A DNA stretch of 64,000 bases, taken from assembly GCA_964586145.1 (NCBI GenBank), contig CAZPHH010000012.1, positions 1-64,000 of the forward strand. Reading direction: 5' to 3'. Below are positions 1-8,500 of the stretch, in pieces. Source of the stretch: JAFGJQ01 sp964586145. Lineage in GTDB: Bacteria > Planctomycetota > Phycisphaerae > UBA1845. Position 1 is the stretch's first letter, and every line of letters starts with the position of its first letter. The position numbers were made by a program, and so were the translations under genes. Below the pieces are notes generated by a model. It was not told the DNA's origin and did no database searches. It saw only the letters and a list, made by a program, of their open reading frames with translations.

Positions 1-87
1 TTGCGCCAGTGCCTTCGTGGAAATCTGCGCGGGCCGAGAAGAAATCGCACGTTTGTTGTACGGGGACGGGCACGCGGGAGTGGTGCG

Positions 88-588
88 GTGTGCATTTGCG
101 GAATCGATCCGGGGCTGCACACGTCGGGCTACGCCGTGCTGGACGCGGACGGCAGCGCGGTGATCGTGCGCGACGCCGGCATCTGCCGGACACAGCCGGA
201 GGCGGACCTCGGACAGCGGCTCGTCCAGATCGAGGCGGATTTCTCCAGCGTGTTCGAGCAGTGGCGGCCAGCGGTGGTGGCGGTGGAGCAGCTCTACGCC
301 CATTACAAGCACCCGCGAACGGCCGTCCTGATGGGGCACGCGCGCGGCGTCATGCTGGTGACGGCCGGCCGGTTTGGGGCGGAGATCCGCAGCTACGGCG
401 CCACGCAGGTCAAGCGATTCCTGACTGGAAACGGCCGGGCGGGCAAGGGGCAGGTGCAACGGGCGATCATGGCCGCCCTCGGCCTGCCGGAGATACCGGA
501 ACCGGCCGACGTGGCCGACGCGCTGGCGATCGCCCTGGCGGCGGCGTACGATCTGAGCCGCCGGCCGTGCGCGGAGCGGCCGGCGTAG
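88..588 (+). CDS. ruvC: Holliday junction resolvase RuvC
   Basis: Endonuclease that cuts four-way Holliday junctions with the RuvAB motor to finish recombinational repair. The N-terminus reads CICGIDPGLHTSGYAV, the family's first catalytic-Asp motif. A second acidic motif is AVEQLYAH and the C-terminal one is PADVADALAIALA. The product is about 166 residues, normal for RuvC. The frame stays open upstream to the window edge, but GTG at 88 follows a GGGAG Shine-Dalgarno (76-80) and puts the catalytic motif at the very N-terminus as in homologues, so I start there. It is followed by ruvA 15 bp downstream, giving a ruvC-ruvA-ruvB operon. Identity is secure; only the exact start is inferred. Confidence 0.95.
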   Translation: MCICGIDPGLHTSGYAVLDADGSAVIVRDAGICRTQPEADLGQRLVQIEADFSSVFEQWRPAVVAVEQLYAHYKHPRTAVLMGHARGVMLVTAGRFGAEIRSYGATQVKRFLTGNGRAGKGQVQRAIMAALGLPEIPEPADVADALAIALAAAYDLSRRPCAERPA

Positions 589-603
589 ACGGATGGCGGT
601 GCA

Positions 604-1230
604 ATGATCGTCCGGCTGACGGGCTCGTTGATTGATCTGGATGAAGAGACCGTCGTGATTGATCGCGACGGTCTGGCCCGGGAGGTGCTGGTGCCGCGGT
701 ACGCGCTGGGCGAACTGGCGGCCTGCCGCGGGCGCGAAGTCACCGTGCATACGCTGGAGTTCTACGAAGGCAACCAGGCGTCCGGACACCTGACGCCGCG
801 GCTGATCGGCTTCCTTCATCCGGAAGACAAGGCGTTCTTCCGGCGGTTCATCTCGGTGAAGGGCATCGGGCCGCGCAAGGCGCTGAAGGCCCTGGCCGAG
901 CCGACGGGCCGGATCGCCCGCTGGATTCAGGACCGCGACTGCAAGGCCCTGGCCCGACTGCCGGGCATCGGCAAGCGCGCGGCCGAACTGATCGTCGCGG
1001 AGCTTCAGGGCAAGCTGGATGATCTGGCCCTGGGATCGCAAGCCCCGGCAGAAATGGTCGAGCTGACCCACGCCCAGCGGGACGCCCTGGAAATCCTGGT
1101 CGCCTGGGGTGATTCCCGCGCCGACGCGCAGCGCTGGCTGGAGCGGGCGGGCCAGTTGCATTCGGACGTAACCGCGGCGGATGAATGGGTCCGGCTGGCC
1201 TACCGGGTGAAGACGGGGATGGAAGGGTAA
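604..1230 (+). CDS. ruvA: Holliday junction DNA helicase subunit RuvA
   Basis: Junction-binding subunit of the RuvAB branch-migration complex. The 208-residue product begins MIVRLTGSLIDLDEETVVID, typical of the OB-fold domain I. It has two helix-hairpin-helix motifs, VKGIGPRKALKAL (around residue 88) and LPGIGKRAAELIVAEL (around 119). The C-terminal domain III, which contacts RuvB, follows from about residue 150 (LTHAQRDALEILVAWG). Length and domain order match the family. It is the second gene of ruvCAB, followed by ruvB after a 50-bp spacer that holds a short GAAGGCAC repeat. Confidence 0.95.
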   Translation: MIVRLTGSLIDLDEETVVIDRDGLAREVLVPRYALGELAACRGREVTVHTLEFYEGNQASGHLTPRLIGFLHPEDKAFFRRFISVKGIGPRKALKALAEPTGRIARWIQDRDCKALARLPGIGKRAAELIVAELQGKLDDLALGSQAPAEMVELTHAQRDALEILVAWGDSRADAQRWLERAGQLHSDVTAADEWVRLAYRVKTGMEG

Positions 1231-1233
1231 GAA

Positions 1234-1249
1234 GAAGGCACGAAGGCAC
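1234..1249 (+). repeat. Short GAAGGCAC-type dispersed repeat
   Basis: GAAGGCACGAAGGCAC lies between ruvA and ruvB. A 19-bp match (GAAGAAGGCACGAAGGCAC) recurs inside the 3' end of nadE at about 43325-43343, where it is translated. I read it as a dispersed intergenic repeat; its function is unknown. Confidence 0.5.
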
Positions 1250-1280
1250 GGAGGGAAGAGACGGGTAGGAGGTGGCGCGG

Positions 1281-2330
1281 GTGGCGCGGGAGCGGGTGAT
1301 TTCGGCGGAGCAGAAACGCACGGATGATGATGCGGCGGCCTTCTCCCTGCGCCCGCAGCGGCTGGCGGAGATGGTCGGCCAGCGCGCCGTGATCGACAAG
1401 CTGGAAATCGCCATGCGAGCGGCCGGTCAGCGAAACGAGCCGCTCGAGCACATCCTGCTGGACGGGCCGCCCGGGCTGGGCAAAACCACGCTGGCCTTTG
1501 TCATCGCAAACGAGATGAGGGGGCGGCCGCCGCGGATCACGTCGGGCCCCGCACTGGGCAAGCAGGCGGACCTCATGGCCCTGCTGACCAACCTGGAAAC
1601 GGGCGACATTCTCTTCATCGACGAGATTCACCGACTGCCGCGGGTCGTGGAGGAGTTCCTCTACCCCGCCATGGAAGATTTTCGGGTGGATTTCACCATC
1701 GAGGGCGGCATCGGCGGGCGAACGGTGAACTTCGCCCTGCGACGGTTCACCCTGATCGGAGCGACCACGCGCGCGGGAATGCTCTCGTCGGCCATGCGCG
1801 ACCGGTTCGGGCACCACTTCCACATGGACTTCTACGGGCAGGCGGAGCTTTCGGAGATCCTTCGGCGTTCGTCGACGCGGCTGGACCTCCAACACCGCGA
1901 CGGAGCGCTGGATCTCATCGCCCACCGCAGCCGCGGCACGCCGCGCGTGGCGAATCGACTGCTCCGTCGCGTGCGCGACTACGCCCAGGTCAAAGGCGAC
2001 GGCGTCTTGACGCCGGAGGTCGTGTCTCGGGCCCTGGAAATCCAGCAGGTGGACGCGCTGGGGCTGGACGAACTGGACCGCGGCTACCTGCGGGCGCTGA
2101 TCAACGTGTACGGCGGCGGACCGGCCGGCATCGAGGCCCTGGCCGCCACCATGGGCGAAGACCGCGACACGCTGGAAGACGTGGTGGAGCCGTACCTGCT
2201 GCAGATCGGCTTCGTGGTCCGCACCCGCCAGGGCCGCCAGGCCACCCGCCCCGCCTACGAACACCTCCACCTGCCCCCCCCAGCCACCGACCCCCACCCC
2301 CCGGCCTCAAACGGCGAGCTGCTGTTCTGA
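1281..2330 (+). CDS. ruvB: Holliday junction DNA helicase motor RuvB
   Basis: AAA+ ATPase that drives branch migration on RuvA-bound junctions. Walker A is DGPPGLGKTTLA, Walker B is DILFIDEIHRLP, sensor 1 is LIGATTRAGML, and the C-terminal winged-helix domain covers roughly the last 80 residues (RGYLRALINVYGGGPAGIEA). A GTG at 1272 is also in frame, but the strong SD AGGAGG occupies 1267-1272 and ends on it. GTG at 1281 is 8 nt downstream of that SD, so I prefer 1281. The C-terminus carries a proline-rich tail (PPPATDPHPPASNG) before LLF, a little longer than usual. It is the last gene of ruvCAB. Confidence 0.95.
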   Translation: MARERVISAEQKRTDDDAAAFSLRPQRLAEMVGQRAVIDKLEIAMRAAGQRNEPLEHILLDGPPGLGKTTLAFVIANEMRGRPPRITSGPALGKQADLMALLTNLETGDILFIDEIHRLPRVVEEFLYPAMEDFRVDFTIEGGIGGRTVNFALRRFTLIGATTRAGMLSSAMRDRFGHHFHMDFYGQAELSEILRRSSTRLDLQHRDGALDLIAHRSRGTPRVANRLLRRVRDYAQVKGDGVLTPEVVSRALEIQQVDALGLDELDRGYLRALINVYGGGPAGIEALAATMGEDRDTLEDVVEPYLLQIGFVVRTRQGRQATRPAYEHLHLPPPATDPHPPASNGELLF

Positions 2331-2581
2331 GTCGGGCAGGCAGCCCGTATGGCGCCCGCCGCGGACCGCGCCCCGGCACTCCGCGATCATCGGTGCGCAG
2401 CAATACCACGAACCCCTTCCCTCGCTGTTGCGGTGATGTACAGGGGGCAGCCGAGTTCCGCCACCCCGCAATCCCCAAACCCAGACCGATAGCTTGTTTG
2501 ATGTTGTAATTGCATTATCGAGGAGAATTGGCTAGCATGTACCATATTCGGTCCAAATGCTGATTTGAGGAGGGACGCATT

Positions 2582-5500
2582 ATGACACGCCACGGGTTGG
2601 GAGTTGCCGGTCTGGCCCTTGTTCTTCTGCTTGGGACGGTTCTGGCTTCAACGACTAGGGCGGCCACGTGGTACGTGGACGACGATGCCCCGGCCGGGGG
2701 CAACGGGCAGAGCTGGCCCACTGCTTTCCGGTACCTTCAGGACGCGCTGCACGCCTGCACGACCGGTGACGAGATCCGCGTGGCCGCGGGTCGGTACACG
2801 CCGGACCGCGACGAGGCCGGCCTGGTCACACCGCTGGACCGTTACGCGTCGTTCATCCTGGTGGACGGCGTGGCCCTGCGCGGCGGGTACGCGGGTATCG
2901 GAAGTGCGAACCCAGATTCCCAGGACGTGGCCCGCTATGTCACCGTATTGAGTGGCGACCTTTTGGACGACGACATCTGGCCCGCCCTTGGCACGGACAA
3001 CAGCCGGCACGTGGTGACCGCTGAGGCAGTCGGCCCGTCAACCATCCTGGAGGGGTTGGTGATCGAAGCAGGTTACGGCCACGGAAGCTATACCGATGTG
3101 CTGTCACGTTCCGGCGGGGGGGTCTTCAGCCACGGCAGCAGTCTCCAGATTCGACGATGCACGTTCCGTCACTGCTACGCATCCCGGTACGGAGCTGCCT
3201 TGTATCACGGCGGTGGCGGTGTCGTCTCCCTCGTGAACTGCTTCATCGAGCGATGTCAGGCCGAGTCCGGAGCGGGCGTCTTCGTGGACGGCCCGTCCGA
3301 GTTGGTGATGGATCACTGCACGATTGTGGACAACCTCGCGGAGACGGCCGGCGGCGGGCTGTTCCTGCGTGCGGCAACCGCGGCCGTGACGAACTGCATC
3401 TTCTGGGATAATCGAACGGAAGATGAGCACCTGCTGCCCACGGAACCCGGGCAGGTCTTCGCGGATGAGGCAAGCACACTCACGGTCAACCACAGTTGTG
3501 TTCAGGGCTGGACGGGTGCGCTCGCGGGAGTCGGCAACTTCGACGCCAATCCCCTGCTGGTGCGGCGCGGGTTCCGGCTGCAAGCCGGCTCGCCGTGCAT
3601 CGACGCCGGCAGTGGTGACGCCGGTTGGACGGACATCGATTCAGAGGCGCCGGGATCCGGCGGCGTGCCCGACGTCGGCGCGGACGAGTTCGTGGATTCG
3701 GACATGAACGGACTGCCGGACCGGTGGGAGGAGATCCACTTCGGCACCCTGACCGGTGCTGATCCGGACTCCGACACCGACGCAGACGGGTTGACGGCTC
3801 TGGAGGAGTACGCCCTCAACACAAGTCCCGTTGTGGCGCGCGGGGTGTACTACGTCGATCCGGCGGGCGACGACACGTGGGACGGCCTCAGCCCGGTGGC
3901 AGATGGAACCCACGGCCCCAAGCGCACGATTCAGGCGGCGATTGATGCAACGCGGCCGGGTGAGATCGACGTGGTCGTCGTGCGAGACGGAATCTTCACG
4001 GGTGCCGGGAACCGCGGACTTTCGCTTCCCGCCCATGACATGGTATTGCGCAGCGAGAACGGTCCCGCCAATTGCATTATCGATTGTGAGAAGGCGGAAC
4101 GGGGGATTCGCGTGGACCGTCGGCAGACGTCTGCGACGGCAATACGGGGGCTGACCATTCGACGCGGGAAAGTGCTTCTGTCCTCTTCGACCACGGCGTA
4201 CGGGGGAGGAATATACTGCGATCACGCCGATGCCACGATCCGCGATTGCATCATCTATGAGTGCGAGGCGGTCGGAAGCGGAGGATACGGCGGTGCCGTT
4301 TGCCTCTATGGGAGTCGCGGGCGTATCTGTGATACCTTTGTGGCAGGCAATCTGGCCGAGGGGAGCCGTGCCGCGGGAGGCGGCATTGTACTTCGGCGTG
4401 GATCGCCCCAGGTGGAGCGCTGTGTTGTGCTCGACAACCAGGCCCGCATGACGACTCCAGTGGCCCCCGGCAATTCGAGCGGCGGAGGAGGGATCGCGTC
4501 GGATTCCAGTCAGTCAAGCATCCGGGACTGCCTGGTTGCCGGAAACAGCGCGTACTGCGGGGGTGGAATCTGCGACGTGTTCTGCTGCGGGCCCAGCCTC
4601 GATGGCACCCTCGGATCGTGCATTGAGCGATGCGAGATACGACAGAACGCTGCCACCTTTGGTGGCGGATTCTACTGCGAGGGCGCCGCGTCTGACCTGG
4701 TCACGTGCGTGATCGTCCGGAACCTGAGCACACTCACCGCAGCGGTGCATTCCTGGGACTATGCGTACCAATGGCCGTTCGTGACCCACTGTCTGATTGC
4801 CGAGAACTCCAACGTGAGGAACTGGCCAAGCCAGTCGCCTCTTCTCGCCGGCATCTCCGGAGTCTATTTCGTGTCGAATAGTATTGTCTGGGGAAACGAC
4901 CCGCTGCAAGCCGGTGAGTACGTCGAGATGGACTACTCGTCGGTGCAGGGGGGATACCCCGGAATCGCCAATATCGATGAGATGCCCGCTTTCCCCGTGG
5001 GGCAGGACTGGCACCTGCTGCCCGGCTCCCCAGGCGTAGATAGCGGAACGAACACGCCAGCGAAGCCGTTGCCGTTGCACGATTTTGACGGGGCACCTCG
5101 CTCGGTTGACGGCAATGGCAACGGTGACGCCCGACCAGACGTTGGCCCCTACGAATACGTGCCGGGCGTGCCCCGGTTGGCCGTCTCACCGAGTTGGATT
5201 GATGTGGACGTGCCGAGGGGTGGGCCCGAGGCTGAGCCGGTTCAACTGTCCATCCGCAATTGCGGTGACGGCGTTCTGCACTGGCAAGCGTCAGAAGACG
5301 CGCCATGGCTCTCCCTTTCGACGGTGGAGGGTGAATCGGCGGGACAAACGCAGACCGTGGAAATCACCTTCGACACGACCGGGCTCACCTGGGGTCGATA
5401 CATCGCCTTTGTCACCTTCACTTCCGACGGGGCCGCAACCACACAAAGGCGAATTCCCGTGACACTCCATGTCCGACGCGTGCAAAGAGTCCCGGCACAG

Positions 5501-8500
5501 CACGCCACGATCCAGGCAGCCATCACGGCCGCCCAGCAAGACGACGTCGTGATGATCGCTGACGGAATCTACAACGAATACATCTACCTGCAGGAGAAGT
5601 CGATCACAGTCCGCAGCGAGAACGGACCCGCAAACTGCATCATCGACCGCCAGTACCTCGGGCCGGGAATCGGCGTACACCGCTGCGGACCGATACCAGC
5701 AACTATCGAAGGCCTGACTATACGACACGCGATCGACAGTGGTGTGAACATCTCGTACAGCGACGGTGTCGTTCTCAGAAACTGCCGGTTGCTGCATAAC
5801 GAAGGCTACCGTGGCGGTGGACTGAATGTCGTCAGGAGCCGCGTGAGCGTTGTGGACTGCCTGTTCCAGGGCAACGTGGTGCCGGGCGAAGGTGGTGGCG
5901 TTTTGGCACAGGAAGCTGTGCTGACCATGCGCGGTTGCCAGGTGTGCGAAAACCGGAGTGAGATCACAAGCAGCGCAGTCGGCGGGGGCGGGATGTCCTT
6001 GTCCCTCGTACGCGGAGAAATCCACGGTTGCCGGATTCTTGGGAACTCGGCAAACGGTGTGGGGGGCGGTCTGGACCTGCGTATCACCGCCGTCCGAGTG
6101 TCGAACAGCCTGATTGCGGGAAACCTGGCCCGGAATGCCGGGGGTGTCTCTGTCAGCGGCACGTTCGGGAATGAACAGCTTCTGGTCCAGAACGCCGTGA
6201 TCGCGTCCAACACGGCCACAAATGGAGACGGCGGGGGCGTGGGGGTCGGCAGCGGAGCGCTTCGGCTTCAGAACAGCACGGTGGTGGGCAACACGGCGAC
6301 CTGGCGGGGCGGCGGCGTGTACGCCGGTGGCGATGAGCTGGATATCCGAAACTCAATCGTAACAGACAACACGGCACCCCAGGGACCGCAGATCGCCGTG
6401 TCATTCGGCTCGCTAAAGGCTCGCCGCAGCGCCGTGCGCGGCGGCGAAGCTGACATCTGGGATGGAACCTATTCCGGCGGAATCGTCGTGTGGGACAACG
6501 TCATCGCTGAAGACCCGCAACTCAAGAACCCCGCAGGCGTTGATCAGTTGATGTCCACGTGGCGGGACGGCGATTACACGCTGCGCGCGGGATCGCCCTG
6601 CATCGACTCGGCCAGCAGCGCGTCGTTGCCCATCGACTGGCTGGATGCCGATGCCGACCAGTCCTGGGTTGAGTGGTTGCCCGTCGACGCAGCAGGGCTT
6701 CCGCGGGTTGTCGACGACCCAACCGCACCCAACGTCGGATATGGTGAGCCACCGTTCGTCGACATGGGCGCCTTTGAGTACCAGGACGACTGCAACGAAA
6801 ACGGAGTCATCGACAGCCTGGATCTGGCAAACGGCACCAGCGCCGACTGCACCGGCAACGGCGTACCGGACGAGTGCGAGCTGGATTGCGACGGCAACGG
6901 GCTGGCCGACGTCTGCGAGATCGACCTGGACCCGGGGCTGGACGCGAACGGGAACGGGCGCCTAGACGTATGCGAAGACGTGCTCTACGTCAACGCCTCG
7001 GCCAGTGGGGCCGCCACGGGTTGGACCTGGGAAGATGCCTACACGGACCTCCAGGATGCCCTACCTGCGGCCACGCTGGGATCAGAAATCTGGGTAGCTG
7101 CGGGCACGTACCGGCCAGACGGGGGTACGGGGGACCGGGCCCTCAGCTTCGAACTGCCCGGGGGCGTGGCCGTGTACGGCGGCTTCGCCGGTGGCGAAAC
7201 CAGCCTCGACCAGCGAGACCTCAGCGCCAACCCCACCATTCTCAGCGGCGACATCGGTGTCCCCGGCGACATCTCCGATAACAGCTACCATGTGCTCCGA
7301 ATCAACGACACGAGCGCACCGGCCGTCCTCGACGGATTTGTGATTACCGCGGGCAACGCCACGGGCACCAGTCCGAAGGATTTGGGCGGAGGGCTGTACA
7401 ACACCGGGGACGCGATCCTCCGCAACTGCGCGTTCCGGTCCAACCGGGCGGCCCGCAACGGGGGAGCGATTTCCAATCAAACAGGACCGTCGCTCACCCT
7501 GCTGAATTGCGAGTTCTCCGGTAACCACGCCACGGTGCGCGGCGGGGGGGTGCAAACCTACCAGAGCAGTCTGACCGCCGTGAATTGCACGTTCGCATAC
7601 AACACGGCCGGCGGCGAGGGCGGCGGCGTTTTCATGAATACCTGGGACACGTCGCTGACGAACTGCATCCTCTGGGGCAACACGGCCATGGGCGGCGCGT
7701 CCGACGAATCCGCCCAGATCCATATCCTGGCCGGCACACTCACCGTGGATTACTCCTGCGTGCAGCACTGGAGCGGTGCCTTCGGCGGTACCGGGAACAT
7801 TGGGCTCCATCCGCTGTTCGTCGATGAGGACGGTCCCGACGGTGTGGCTGGCACGCCTGACGACAACCTGCGACTCTTGGCCATGTCACCCTGTATCGAT
7901 GCGGGTTCCAACGAGGCCGTCACCGTGGAAACCGACCTGGACGGACGCCCGCGCATTCGCAACGGGGGCAGTGGCGAGGCGATCGTCGACATGGGCGCCT
8001 TCGAGTACCAGGAAGACTGCAACGAAAACGGAGTTATCGACAGCCTGGATGTGGCAAACGGCACCAGCGCCGACTGCACCGGCAACGGCATACCGGATGA
8101 GTGTGAGTTCGATTGCGATGAGAACGGGACAGCCGACGTCTGCGAGATCGACCTGGACCCGGCGCTGGACGCAAACGGGAACGGGTACCTGGACGTGTGC
8201 GAGGTGCTCTACGTCAACGCCTCGGCCAGTGGAACCAACACTGGGGAAAGTTGGGCGGATGCCGTCAACAATCTGCAGCAAGCACTGCGCCTGGTTGACA
8301 CGCGTCCGATACCGGTCTCGCAGGTATGGGTGTCTGCGGGCACGTACCGGCCAGACAGGGGTACGGGGGACCGGGCCCTCAGCTTCGAACTGCCCGGGGG
8401 CGTGGCCGTGTACGGCGGCTTCGCCGGTGGCGAAACCAGCCTCGACCAGCGAGACCTCAGCGCCAACCCCACCATTCTCAGCGGCGACATCGGTGTCCCC

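Noticed and set aside
2508..2521. 14-bp match between the giant gene's leader and its coding sequence near 4070
   Set aside because: Short, and the coding copy is explained by a recurring NCIID codon pattern; most likely chance.
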